Assembly (NCBI GenBank): GCA_035697485.1 | Contig: DASSCU010000017.1 | Span: forward strand, 62,001-126,000 | Source: Actinomycetota bacterium | Lineage (GTDB): Bacteria; Actinomycetota; UBA4738; HRBIN12 | Reading direction: 5' to 3' | DNA: 64,000 bases | Part shown: piece by piece, positions 18,400-25,752 of the stretch | How the letters are laid out: every line of letters starts with the position of its first letter | Numbering within the stretch: position 1 is the first letter of the stretch | The notes under the pieces: model-generated | The model's database searches: none | Seen by the model: the letters and a program-made list of their open reading frames with translations, nothing else | Told to the model about the DNA's origin: nothing | Translations under genes and position numbers: made by a program

Positions 18400-18702
18400 T
18401 CCGGCGGAGAGCTCGCGGGCGTCGCCTGGACGGTCTCCTCGCCCCGGCACCGCGCTCCCTCCCGGTCTCCCCATCGACGCGACCTTCCGTGACGACGGCA
18501 CGGTCGAGGGTTCCGACGGTGCAACTGGTACGGCGGGCCATAACTCGGTAGCACGGAGCGAGCGTGCCCGACGCCGCTCAGGAGGCAGGAACGTGCGTAC
18601 CTCGATGCGCTCGGATCGGTCGAAGCATGGAAGGTCTCGGGCCCCGCCTTCCAGTTGTTGAACGAGACGGGCACCGCCGAAGCGACCTACGTGCGTGGCT
18701 GA
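18400..18702 (+). pseudogene. Frameshifted META-domain (HslJ-like) lipoprotein remnant
   Basis: Segments of a META domain appear in order but in different frames: ELAGVAWTVSS at about 18409-18441, then PGTALPPGLPIDATFRDDG and VEGSDG (to about 18519), then CNWYGGP after another shift, and at 18589-18702 ERAYLDALGSVEAWKVSG through AEATYVRG and a stop. Complete META proteins read ELxGxxWxL...TATFxxDGxxxGSxGCNxYxG...YLxALxxVxxYxxxG. The central part is shortened too. An ATG at 18323 is immediately after the upstream gene's stop and may be the old start of the export signal. It encodes no intact product. Confidence 0.65.
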
Positions 18703-18775
18703 ATGAGTGCAGAACCCATGGCGATCCCTCGCCACGGGTTCACGGTCGCGCCTTCATGGTCGAAGCTCCGAAGAG

Positions 18776-19444
18776 ATGTTCGATCTCATGTGGCTCGCGT
18801 GGCTGGTCGGCGCCGTGATCGGTGCGATCGCCCTTCGGCGCCGAGCTCCCGCCGTCGCGCTCGGGCTGGTCGGTGCCGTGGTCGGCGGTGCGGTCGGACT
18901 CGCCGGTGCTGACGGTCGATCGGTGCCCGAGCAGGTCGCGGAGTATGCGACGCTCGGCCTGCTTCTCGGCTGCGTGCTCGGGTCATTCGTTCGGCCCAGG
19001 GCGACGGTAGGGTTCCTACTCCGGGGAGCGGCGATCATCGCGCTCGTGGTCGCGCCGATCGCGGGAACGATCACGTGGAACGCGATGCGGGGGCGGTGCA
19101 CCTCGTACGATCCCGCGCCCGACCGCTTCTGCGCCGGTGTCGACATGTTCTACGGCATCTCCGGGGTGGTGCTCGGTGCCGTGGTCGGGGGTGCGGCGAT
19201 CGTCACCGGGGCGTTCCTCGTCTCCGCGTGGCGGGTGCACCGAGCCTCACGGGCCGCCGAGTTGGCCGGTTCCTCGCGTGAGCATTCGAGGCGGCGAGCC
19301 TGTGACTGCGTGCAGGTCAGGTCGCGGCACCCGGTGAGGCGAGCGCGCCTCGGAGCAGTTCGAGGGGCTCGTCGTTCACACGGAAGTAGGCCCACCGGCC
19401 GCGCTGTTCGCGCTCGACGAGTCCTGCATCGGCGAGCACCTTGA
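18776..19444 (+). CDS. Small multi-pass membrane protein, C-terminus doubtful
   Basis: From the ATG at 18776 the frame encodes five hydrophobic helices in the first 155 residues (for example WLAWLVGAVIGAIAL, LGLVGAVVGGAVGLAG, FYGISGVVLGAVVGGAAIV), with two extracytoplasmic Cys in GRCTSYDPAPDRFCAG. After about residue 165 the frame becomes Arg-rich, runs 128 bp into the opposite-strand arsR gene, and no longer looks like protein. A frameshift near 19260-19310 may have removed a normal stop. No family recognised. Confidence 0.5.
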   Translation: MFDLMWLAWLVGAVIGAIALRRRAPAVALGLVGAVVGGAVGLAGADGRSVPEQVAEYATLGLLLGCVLGSFVRPRATVGFLLRGAAIIALVVAPIAGTITWNAMRGRCTSYDPAPDRFCAGVDMFYGISGVVLGAVVGGAAIVTGAFLVSAWRVHRASRAAELAGSSREHSRRRACDCVQVRSRHPVRRARLGAVRGARRSHGSRPTGRAVRARRVLHRRAP

Positions 19445-19667
19445 GGTGGTGGCTCACGGTCGGTTGTGACAGGCCGAGCGGCTCGGTCAGGTCGCAGACG
19501 CACGCTTCCCCTTCAGCGCATGCGCCGATGATGCTCAGCAGGCGTAGTCGGGCCGGCTCCGCGAGCACCCGGAGGGCCGCGGCGAGGCGCTCGGCCTCCG
19601 CCTGGTCGAGCGGTGCCGAGAGCACCGGCGGGCAGCACGTGGTGTCGATCGTCTGGATGAGCCTCAC
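19317..19667 (-). CDS. arsR: ArsR-family arsenic-responsive repressor
   Basis: A 116-residue winged-helix repressor. The recognition helix region is LSQPTVSHHLKVLADAGLV, followed by the wing EREQRGRWAYFRV. Cysteines are at positions 11-12 (TTCCPP) and in ACVCDL just before the helix-turn-helix; this arrangement (an N-terminal Cys pair plus a Cys in the helix) matches the second type of As(III) site known from Corynebacterium ArsR rather than the E. coli CVCxxC site alone. The GTG at 19667 begins the conserved N-terminus and lies at the expected start point of a TTGCCG-17-CAATAT promoter, so the mRNA may be leaderless. Confidence 0.88.
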   Translation of the reverse strand: MRLIQTIDTTCCPPVLSAPLDQAEAERLAAALRVLAEPARLRLLSIIGACAEGEACVCDLTEPLGLSQPTVSHHLKVLADAGLVEREQRGRWAYFRVNDEPLELLRGALASPGAAT

Positions 19668-19673
19668 GGGGTC

Positions 19674-19734
19674 ATATTGACACTCATCGATTGGTGCGGC
19701 AATCTGTACGGATACATATCGACCTGTGTCGATA
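19674..19734. promoter_or_regulatory. Divergent ars promoter region with ArsR operator
   Basis: Leftward, TTGCCG (bottom strand 19702-19697), 17 bp and CAATAT (19679-19674) would start transcription at the arsR GTG. Rightward, TTGACA (19677-19682), 17 bp and CAATCT (19700-19705) would start near 19712. An inverted repeat TATCGAC-4-GTCGATA (19717-19723 and 19728-19734) sits just downstream of the rightward start and within the leftward upstream region, a good position for an ArsR-family operator controlling both directions. Confidence 0.5.
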
Positions 19735-19776
19735 CATGAGGTATCGGGATCCGATCGAGAGGGAGGAGGGACCGAG

Positions 19777-19812
19777 ATGAACGAGGGATGTTGCCCGTCC
19801 GGTTGTTGCTGA
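19777..19812 (+). CDS. Eleven-residue Cys-rich micro-ORF (candidate leader peptide or micropeptide)
   Basis: ATG at 19777 reads MNEGCCPSGCC and stops at 19810-19812. Four of eleven residues are Cys, arranged CCxxxCC. A strong ribosome-binding site (GGGAGGAGGG, 19761-19770) lies six bases before the ATG, which would be surprising for a chance ORF. It lies between the ArsR operator and a long perfect hairpin (19821-19860). It could bind As(III) directly, act as a Cys-codon leader peptide, or be the only translated product of a short arsenic-induced RNA. No annotation pipeline would normally call it. Confidence 0.45.
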   Translation: MNEGCCPSGCC

Positions 19813-19820
19813 ATCCGAGC

Positions 19821-19860
19821 GGGGTGGTCGTCTCCCAGGGAGGCCAGGGGCGACCACCCC
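19821..19860 (+). terminator. Long hairpin after the Cys micro-ORF (terminator or attenuator)
   Basis: A perfect 10-bp inverted repeat (19821-19830 and 19851-19860) encloses 20 bases that can themselves form a 5-bp CTCCC/GGGAG stem. It begins eight bases after the micro-ORF stop. It lacks a T-run. A separate promoter follows immediately, so this hairpin may end a short transcript. Confidence 0.5.
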
Positions 19861-19865
19861 CTCGC

Positions 19866-19894
19866 TTGACGGGATCGATAACTCAGCATAGCTT
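19866..19894 (+). promoter_or_regulatory. Promoter candidate for the HTH-ArsC fusion gene
   Basis: TTGACG (19866-19871), 17 bp, TAGCTT (19889-19894). The predicted start at about 19901 coincides with the ATG of the fusion gene, implying a leaderless mRNA; no ribosome-binding site is visible there. Confidence 0.45.
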
Positions 19895-19900
19895 GAGGCG

Positions 19901-20605
19901 ATGAATGTTGAGGTATTTTCGGAACGCGCAGTGATCCATGCTGCGCTCGCCGACCCACACCGGCTCGCGATCGTCGACCAGTTGACATGGTCGGACCGGT
20001 CGCCGTCCTCGCTCGCCTCCGCGATCGGCCTCGGGTCGAACCTGTTGGCACATCACCTGGCGATCCTCGAACGGGCCGGTGTCGTGGAGCGGACGACCTC
20101 GGCAGGTGACGGCCGGCGCCGATACGTCCGGCTCGTGTCCGACGCGATCGCATCGCTCGCCGACCCGGCTGCACACCTCGTTGCCCGCCACGTGCTCTTC
20201 GTCTGCACCGCCAACTCCGCGCGCTCGCAGCTCGCTGCGGCGGTGTGGAACGCCCGGCACGAGGTGCCGGCCTCGAGCGCCGGCACACATCCCGCGCCGG
20301 CGGTGAGGCCCGGGGCGGTTCGTGCGGCCGCGCGGGCGGGTCTCGATCTGCGGGCCGCCCGTACCCGCTCCATCGAGGACGTCAGCGAGCACCCCGACCT
20401 CGTGATCACGGTCTGCGACGTCGCGCACGAGGAGCTGCATCCACTGCCGGATGAGGCGACGATCCTGCATTGGTCGATCGCCGATCCCGCCACGTCGATC
20501 GCGTCCAACGCGTACGACGTCGCACTGCGTGCGGTGACCGCCCGAATCGACACCCTCGCTCCGAACGTCCGTCCCTGCCGTCGAGCAAGGAGCACCCACC
20601 CATGA
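19901..20605 (+). CDS. ArsR-type HTH fused to LMW-phosphatase-like arsenate reductase
   Basis: A 234-residue two-domain protein. Residues 1-90 form a winged helix (GLGSNLLAHHLAILERAGVV, then a TSAGDGRRRYVRL wing). Residues 96-222 are an LMW-PTP/ArsC domain with the phosphate loop VCTANSARSQ (Cys102-x5-Arg108). ArsC reduces arsenate to arsenite; the fusion could sense and act on the same ion or regulate the module. No extra As(III)-binding Cys cluster is seen in the HTH. The last four bases overlap the next gene (ATGA). Confidence 0.85.
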   Translation: MNVEVFSERAVIHAALADPHRLAIVDQLTWSDRSPSSLASAIGLGSNLLAHHLAILERAGVVERTTSAGDGRRRYVRLVSDAIASLADPAAHLVARHVLFVCTANSARSQLAAAVWNARHEVPASSAGTHPAPAVRPGAVRAAARAGLDLRAARTRSIEDVSEHPDLVITVCDVAHEELHPLPDEATILHWSIADPATSIASNAYDVALRAVTARIDTLAPNVRPCRRARSTHP

Positions 20606-21261
20606 GCCTCGTGAACCCGCTGAGCGCCGCCCCGGTCGAGATGCGACCCCTGATCCGTGCGAGCGCCGAGCGCTTGCGCACGGACTTCGCCGGCGTCTTC
20701 GGCGGGGAGACGATCCAACGCTTCATGGCCGAGTCGTGGGAGTCGCTGCAGGGCGCGAAGGTCGCTGCATTCGTGCCGCTGTTCGTCGAGCGTTTCACTC
20801 GTCAGCGACTGCGCGCGCTCGCGCGGGTCGAGGGCAAGAGCAGGGATACGAGGCCCATGGTCGTGTTCCTCTGCGTGCAGAACGCCGGTCGCTCGCAGAT
20901 GGCGGCCGGATGGCTCCAGCACCTGGCCGGCGATCAGGTCGAGGTCTTCTCCGGCGGATCCGACCCGGCGAGCGAGGTGAATCCAGCGGCGATCGAGGCG
21001 ATGGCCGAGGTCGGCATCGACATCTCGAGCGAGTTCCCGAAGCCCTGGACCGATGAGGTCGTGCAGGCCGCGAACGTCGTCGTGACGATGGGGTGCGGCG
21101 ACTCGTGCCCGATCTTTCCCGGTACCCGCTCCATGGATTGGGAGGTCGGCGACCCGGCGGGCCTCCCGCTCGAGCAGGTGCGGCCGATCCGCGACGAGAT
21201 CGGCGACCGGGTGCGCGGCATCATGGCCGAGCTCGGCATCGAGTCTCCCGCCTCGCCCTGA
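20602..21261 (+). CDS. arsC: Arsenate reductase, LMW-phosphatase type, with N-terminal helical domain
   Basis: A 219-residue protein. Residues 1-80 form a helical domain (ERLRTDFAGVFGGETIQRFM and onward) found in mycobacterial/corynebacterial arsenate reductases. The catalytic domain has FLCVQNAGRSQMAAGW (Cys91-x5-Arg97), TMGCGDSCPIFPG with two further Cys, and the acid loop VGDPAG. It reduces arsenate with thioredoxin or mycothiol; sequence alone does not decide which. ATG 20602 overlaps the upstream stop and has AGGAG. No acr3/arsB pump follows. Confidence 0.9.
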   Translation: MSLVNPLSAAPVEMRPLIRASAERLRTDFAGVFGGETIQRFMAESWESLQGAKVAAFVPLFVERFTRQRLRALARVEGKSRDTRPMVVFLCVQNAGRSQMAAGWLQHLAGDQVEVFSGGSDPASEVNPAAIEAMAEVGIDISSEFPKPWTDEVVQAANVVVTMGCGDSCPIFPGTRSMDWEVGDPAGLPLEQVRPIRDEIGDRVRGIMAELGIESPASP

Positions 21262-21273
21262 GGGTTCCGCGGC

Positions 21274-21669
21274 TCAGCCGACGTGGAACCCGAGGGCCCG
21301 ACCGATCCAGCCGCCGCCGATGAACTTCCAGACGACCCTGTAGTCACCCGGCCCCTCGAACGGGAAGTTCGCGCGCCAGGCGATCGATGAGCCGAACGTG
21401 GCGCCCAAGTCGCGAATGCGGTACGTGTGGCAGGTGGGCGAGTCGTCGGGACCCGTGACGCAGAGTCGGAAGCGCTCGAAGTAGTCGGCCGCCAGCATGA
21501 TGCGCAGCCGCCGCACACCGTCGACCCGCCGCACGCTCTTGCAGACGTCGCCGCTCGGCGAGCAGGTGTCGAGCGGCAGGTGATCAGCGGATGCCGGACC
21601 CGCCGGGGCGGCAACGACGGCGAGCACGGCCAGCAGGGTCACGATCGATCGGACGATGCGTCGGGGCAT
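21274..21669 (-). CDS. Secreted hypothetical protein
   Basis: A 131-residue protein with a clear signal peptide (PRRIVRSIVTLLAVLAVVA, cleavage near ASADH). The mature part has four Cys (CSPSGDVC, RLCVTGPDDSPTCHTY), consistent with two disulfides, and a beta-rich pattern ending in GGGWIGRALGFHVG. The longer frame upstream is antisense to other genes, so the ATG at 21669 is used. Family unknown. It converges with arsC. Confidence 0.7.
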   Translation of the reverse strand: MPRRIVRSIVTLLAVLAVVAAPAGPASADHLPLDTCSPSGDVCKSVRRVDGVRRLRIMLAADYFERFRLCVTGPDDSPTCHTYRIRDLGATFGSSIAWRANFPFEGPGDYRVVWKFIGGGWIGRALGFHVG

Positions 21670-21748
21670 GACTCCTCCCGTCGGTGGGGGGGTGCGAGTC
21701 TGGCACTCGGGCCTCCCGGCTCGACATCGCCACTTCGACCGACGGACG

Positions 21749-21775
21749 TGTCGGTTTCCTTGCCCCCCGTTCGTC
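21749..21775 (+). promoter_or_regulatory. ECF-type promoter candidate upstream of the DGPF gene
   Basis: TGTCGG (21749-21754) and CGTC (21772-21775), 17 bp apart, resemble the -35/-10 elements reported for ECF42 target promoters (TGTCGA and CGA/CGTC-like). Position about 40 bases before the DGPF ATG fits autoregulation by the sigma factor encoded next. Confidence 0.45.
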
Positions 21776-21813
21776 CGATAGGGGACCATCCGCCACGAGG
21801 AGGAGGACAACGG

Positions 21814-22173
21814 ATGAAGTACATGCTGCTGATCCACCAAGCCGATGCGCCGACGCCGCGCTCGCCAGAGGCATGGGCGACACTCTCGGAAGCCGAGCAG
21901 CAGGCGGTCTACTCGGACTATCAGGCGGTCAACGAGACCCCCGGCGTGACGCCGGGCATGCAGCTCGACGATCCGGCCACCGCGACGACCGTGCGGGTGC
22001 AGGACGGGAAGACCCTCACGACCGACGGTCCGTTCGTTGAGATCAAGGAGTCGATCGGCGGCTACCTGCTGTTCGAGGCCGACGACCTCGACGCCGCGAT
22101 CGATCTGGCGTCGCGCGTGCCGGCTGCGCGACTGGGCGGCGCGGTCGAGGTCCGTCCGATCGTCGAGTGGTAG
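21814..22173 (+). CDS. DGPF/YCII-related domain protein, partner of ECF42 sigma factor
   Basis: A 119-residue dimeric ferredoxin-like-fold protein. It opens MKYMLLIHQADAPTP and holds the TTDGPFVEIKESIGGYLLF motif that names the DGPF family. ATG 21814 follows GAGGAGGAGG. DGPF genes are the standard neighbours and targets of ECF42 sigma factors; their biochemical role is not established. It overlaps the sigma gene by seven bases. Confidence 0.9.
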   Translation: MKYMLLIHQADAPTPRSPEAWATLSEAEQQAVYSDYQAVNETPGVTPGMQLDDPATATTVRVQDGKTLTTDGPFVEIKESIGGYLLFEADDLDAAIDLASRVPAARLGGAVEVRPIVEW

Positions 22174-23354
22174 ACGAACCGCCGCTCGAGCAGGTCTTCC
22201 GCCAGCGCTGGGGCTACGTGCTCGCGTCCCTGATCGGCTTCCTCGGCGACGTGGATCTCGCCGAGGAAGCCGCCCAGGACGCCTTCGCCGTCGCCACGGA
22301 GCGCTGGCCTCGCGACGGAGTGCCGACGAACCCGGGCACTCGGCTCGTGAGCACCGCACGGAACCGGGCGATCGATCGCATCCGACGGGAGCGCACGTTC
22401 GCCGCGAAGGCGCAGCTGCTCGCCGCGGAGCCGCACGAGGAACCGATGGCACCCACGACGTTTCCCGACGAGCGGCTCGAGCTGATCTTCATGTGCTGCC
22501 ATCCGGCGCTGTCGGTCGAGTCGCAGGTCGCGCTCACCTTGCGAACCCTCGGCGGCCTGACCACCGACGAGATCGCCCGCGCGTTCGTGGTGCCGGAACC
22601 GACGATGAGCCAGCGTCTCACGCGCGCGAAACGGAAGATCGCCGCGGCGGCGATCCCGTTCCGGGTGCCACCCGACCACCTGCTGCCCGACCGCCTCGTC
22701 GCGGTGCTCGCGGTCGTGTATCTGGTCTTCAACGAGGGGTACTCGGCCTCGCCCACCCGCGGCGATCTCGCCGACGAAGCGATCCGGCTCGGTCGAGCGC
22801 TGGCCGAGCTGATGCCCGACGAGTCGGAGGTGCACGGTCTGCTGGCGTTGATGCTGCTCCTCGACGCTCGCCGCGACGCTCGGTTCGACGACGGCGAGAT
22901 CGTGCTCCTGGCCGACCAGGACCGCTCCCTCTGGGACGCCACGCAGATCGCCCAGGGCCGGGCCGCGCTCGACCGAGCACTCGCGATGCACGGCCACGGA
23001 CCGTATGTCGTGCAGGCGGCGATCGCGTCGCTACACGCCGACGAGTCCCGCGACTGGGCCGAGATCGCCGCCCTGTACCACGAGCTCTCCCGGCTCACCG
23101 ACTCGCCGGTCGTCGAGCTGAGCCGAGCCGTCGCGGTCGCCGAGACCGAGGGCACGGACGCAGGTCTCGCGATCGTCGACGGACTGAGCCTCGACAACTA
23201 CCGGTACATGCACAGCACCAGAGCCGAGCTACTCCGACGGCTCGGGCGCACCACGGAGGCTCGCGCCGCTCTCGAGAGAGCGCGGGAGATGACCCACGAC
23301 GAACCCGAGCGGCGGCTGCTCGATCGCAAGCTGGCGGAGCTCGGCTCGGACTGA
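22167..23354 (+). CDS. ECF42-group RNA polymerase sigma factor with C-terminal TPR-like domain
   Basis: A 395-residue sigma factor. Region 2 (GFLGDVDLAEEAAQDAFAVA, then TARNRAIDRIRRE) and region 4 (GGLTTDEIARAFVVPEPTMS) are both present. The remaining 220 residues are the helical C-terminal extension of the ECF42 group, ending in the conserved LDNYRYMHSTRAELLRRLGR. This group has no anti-sigma factor; the extension is thought to control activity. GTG 22167 lies inside the DGPF gene, so translation is coupled. Confidence 0.9.
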   Translation: MVDEPPLEQVFRQRWGYVLASLIGFLGDVDLAEEAAQDAFAVATERWPRDGVPTNPGTRLVSTARNRAIDRIRRERTFAAKAQLLAAEPHEEPMAPTTFPDERLELIFMCCHPALSVESQVALTLRTLGGLTTDEIARAFVVPEPTMSQRLTRAKRKIAAAAIPFRVPPDHLLPDRLVAVLAVVYLVFNEGYSASPTRGDLADEAIRLGRALAELMPDESEVHGLLALMLLLDARRDARFDDGEIVLLADQDRSLWDATQIAQGRAALDRALAMHGHGPYVVQAAIASLHADESRDWAEIAALYHELSRLTDSPVVELSRAVAVAETEGTDAGLAIVDGLSLDNYRYMHSTRAELLRRLGRTTEARAALERAREMTHDEPERRLLDRKLAELGSD

Positions 23355-23426
23355 GCGACCGGAGGCTCGAGTACAACGAGCACCCGTCGCGCGATCCAAC
23401 AGGGCGGTCCCCCCTCTCGCACGCGC

Positions 23427-24059
23427 TTACGGAAGGAACTCGCGACCGATCGTGTCGAGCAGGAGCCAGCCGATCCCGGCGAACCACGCGATGAGCGTCA
23501 GCGGTACGGCGATCGCGGACGCGCGTCGGGCCGCGATCATTGTGAAGCCGATAACGGGGGCGGCGACGATCGCGATGACTTTCGCCCAGATCCAGCTCGT
23601 GGAGTCGAAACGGGCGTCGGTCGCGGTGTCGATGCAGAGCCCGAACGGGGCCGAGAGGTGCGCGCCGCCCGGGCAGGTCTGATCGGGGAATCGGGTGGCG
23701 AGTACCGCGAACCCGATCGTGAACACGACCGCCAATCCCCAGCGCCAGCCGTCCTTGCCCGTGCCCTCGACCGGGCGCATCCGGGTCCGCCACGCGATCG
23801 CGATCCCTCCGGCCGCGGCGAGCCCACCGAGGAAGGAGAACAACCCTCCGACGCCGGCGAGCACCTCGCACGCCGTTTCAGGCGCCTGCCGCGGCCCCCC
23901 AGGATCCACGGGAACCGTGCACGTGAGCTCGTTCCATGCAAGGACCACGGTCGCCACCCCGGCGATCGCGAGGCAGGCCGCGACGGTCCAGGCCGCGGCA
24001 CGCCCTCTCGGAGAGATGGGCAGCGGCGGCGGCCACTTGTCACGTCTGGTCGTGGACAC
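23427..24059 (-). CDS. Hypothetical membrane protein
   Basis: A 210-residue protein with four predicted helices (about residues 22-42, 66-88, 107-124 and 160-200). An extracytoplasmic loop holds Cys pairs in ELTCTVPVDPGGPRQAPETA and FPDQTCPGGAHLSAPFGLC, so disulfides are likely. No family is recognised. The upstream flank contains only decayed genes on the same strand. Confidence 0.65.
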   Translation of the reverse strand: MSTTRRDKWPPPLPISPRGRAAAWTVAACLAIAGVATVVLAWNELTCTVPVDPGGPRQAPETACEVLAGVGGLFSFLGGLAAAGGIAIAWRTRMRPVEGTGKDGWRWGLAVVFTIGFAVLATRFPDQTCPGGAHLSAPFGLCIDTATDARFDSTSWIWAKVIAIVAAPVIGFTMIAARRASAIAVPLTLIAWFAGIGWLLLDTIGREFLP

Positions 24060-24065
24060 GGTCAG

Positions 24066-24158
24066 TCACGACGCCACGACGAACCCCTCTGCCTCGAGCA
24101 ACGTTCGCGCCGCACGCCGGAAGGGCGCGTGGTCGTCGAGGAACAGGAGCCTCCACAT
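24066..24158 (-). pseudogene. Truncated response-regulator receiver start
   Basis: ATG at 24158 reads MWRLLFLDDHAPFRRAARTL then LEAEGFVVAS and stops after 30 residues. This is beta-1/alpha-1/beta-2 of a NarL/LuxR-type receiver (acidic pair DD followed by H..FR..L). The rest of the gene is absent: the next gene begins at once. A deletion has removed more than 80% of it. Confidence 0.6.
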
Positions 24159-24229
24159 CGGGCCATCCTGACAGTCGCACGGAGCGCCGTCTTCAGGGTG
24201 GCCCTGACCGGATCCGGTGATTCTCCCCG

Positions 24230-24525
24230 ACGCGTACGAGATGCCGGCGACGGGACCGCCGTTCCACGCGCCGTCGTCGCACGCGCGCAGCACCAGTCGG
24301 GCAACACGGGGATGCCCGCGTCCCCGAACGCGACCTCGATGGTATCGAGGGCACGACCCAGGTCCGAGGTGAGGATCGCGTCGAGCCCGTCGTTCGAACG
24401 GCGCCGGCCTGGTTCACGTGCTAACTCGTGTCCCGCGTCGGACAGTCGTCCAGACAACCAACCGGTGGCCAGCCCTGCCTCGTCGTCCTCGTCGCATGCG
24501 TCTCGAACGCGAGATGGATCGACAT
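24230..24525 (-). pseudogene. Frameshifted histidine-phosphatase (phosphoglycerate mutase-like) remnant
   Basis: Starting at ATG 24525, MSIHLAFETHAT is the N-terminal strand with the histidine motif of this subfamily. After a shift, EAGLATGWLSGRLSDAGHEL and IEVAFGDAGIPVLPDW follow with the LTSDLGRALDT signature. A second shift near 24300 leads to LRACDDGAWNGGP, the conserved end of the first half (LRECDYGxWNG). The C-terminal half, with the second catalytic His, is missing. It lies directly before the truncated receiver. Confidence 0.65.
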
Positions 24526-24618
24526 GCGCTCGCTCCGGTCAGGTTGCGGCGTCTTGGGAGGATGATGAGCATCATCGCTGGTCACGTTGGCCAGCCAAGA
24601 ACAGGGGTGGTTCGGGCG

Positions 24619-24993
24619 ATGCCGCTGCCGAGATCGGTCGCGAGGTTCAATCGAACGGTCACCAACCACGTGACGCGACCGATGGCCCGCCATCTGCCTG
24701 GGTTCGGGGTCGTTGTCCACGTCGGCCGGAAGTCAGGGCGGCAGTACCGCACGCCCGTCAACGTGTTCACTCGGGCCGGCGGGTGGAGGTTCGCGCTCAC
24801 CTACGGGGAAGCCGACTGGGTGCGTAACGTGCTCGAGGCGGGCGGTGGGCGGCTCGAGTCGCGCGGCCGGGTCGCTCGATTCGCGAATCCCGTGCTCGTC
24901 GAGGATGCGAGCTTGCGCCACTTCCCGTTCGCGGTGCGGTGGATCCTGCGTCGGATCGATGTGGACCAGGTGCTCGTCGTGGACGAGGCTTGA
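24619..24993 (+). CDS. Deazaflavin (F420)-dependent nitroreductase-family protein
   Basis: A 124-residue split-barrel protein of the DUF385/DDN group. The F420 or quinone-binding signature VGRKSGRQYRTPVNVF is complete, preceded by HLPGFGVVVHV. Members reduce quinones, nitro compounds or bind fatty acids using F420H2. The frame extends upstream, but the ATG at 24619 gives the normal MPLPRSVARFN start; a GGGGTGG stretch is the only possible ribosome-binding site. It is one of few intact genes in a decayed stretch. Confidence 0.82.
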   Translation: MPLPRSVARFNRTVTNHVTRPMARHLPGFGVVVHVGRKSGRQYRTPVNVFTRAGGWRFALTYGEADWVRNVLEAGGGRLESRGRVARFANPVLVEDASLRHFPFAVRWILRRIDVDQVLVVDEA

Positions 24994-25089
24994 GGGGCCT
25001 GGCTGTGGGTTCGATGCCTCGGCTCGGAGCCACTGCGCTGCGACCGTTCGTCGCTCGGCGGTGCAACCTTCTTTCCTGCCTCGCGTCGT

Positions 25090-25688
25090 GAGCTTCCGCT
25101 CGCGCCGATCGGCGTTGAATCTCGCCGCCGGGGTCTGGACCGGTGAAGAGATGATCGTGTTCGGCTCCCTCCTCGATGGTCGGAACATCGCCTCCACGCA
25201 GACCGCCGTCGGCGCTCTGTACGACCCGAAGTTCGACCCGCTGGTCTGAGCTCGAGCCCTCGGGCCGCTCACCTCAGGCGACCGCGCTCGGCTTCGTCGG
25301 TGGGGATCGCTCGCCGGGTGACTATGCCGTCCGATCCCAGATCTACGACGTGACTCGAGGCGTGTGGAGCCCGCCGAGCAAGAGGCCATTGCGGGCCAGC
25401 GAGTGCTATCCAGATCTCGCAGTGGTGCAGGACGTCGCCATCGCTTTCTCCTGCGGGGAGGCGGCTGCCTCCCGCGCGGGGGGTGATTGGCGTCGACTGG
25501 GCGGCGGGATGCTCGACGAGACGTACGAGGTCGATGGCAACACGCACCAGCTCTACCGGTTCGCGAAGATCGTCCCGGTCGGGGAAGGCATCGTGTTCGC
25601 GGTCGAAGGGGATCACGACGTCGGACACCGGGGAGTGTGCAACGGCTGCCCTGGGGCACCTCGGTCAGTGTGGACCTGGCGGCCGTGA
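25090..25688 (+). pseudogene. Frameshifted kelch-like beta-propeller remnant
   Basis: Two frames together give part of a propeller protein. From about 25105: LNLAAGVWTGEEMIVFGSLL and TAVGALYDPKFDPLV, then after a shift near 25240 SPQATALGFVGGDRSPGDYA, SQIYDVTRGVWSPPSKRPL and RFAKIVPVGEGIVFAVEGDH, ending near PRSVWTWRP. The repeated pattern W(T/S)G.E..V.GG, YD...W and P..R matches kelch/galactose-oxidase-like blades. There is no start codon context or signal peptide, and the 3' part seems shifted again near 25620. Confidence 0.55.
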
Positions 25689-25721
25689 TCGCATCAAGTC
25701 CGGTCGGCGAGATGCCGAAAG

Positions 25722-25749
25722 TTGACAGCACAGGAGGCTTCTTTAAACT
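25722..25749 (+). promoter_or_regulatory. Promoter of the ilv-leu operon
   Basis: A consensus TTGACA (25722-25727) and TAAACT (25744-25749) are spaced by 16 bp. This is the best sigma-70-type promoter in the window. The predicted start falls at about 25753-25757, at the first codon(s) of the leader peptide, so the leader peptide is translated from a nearly leaderless RNA. Confidence 0.7.
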
Positions 25750-25752
25750 GTC

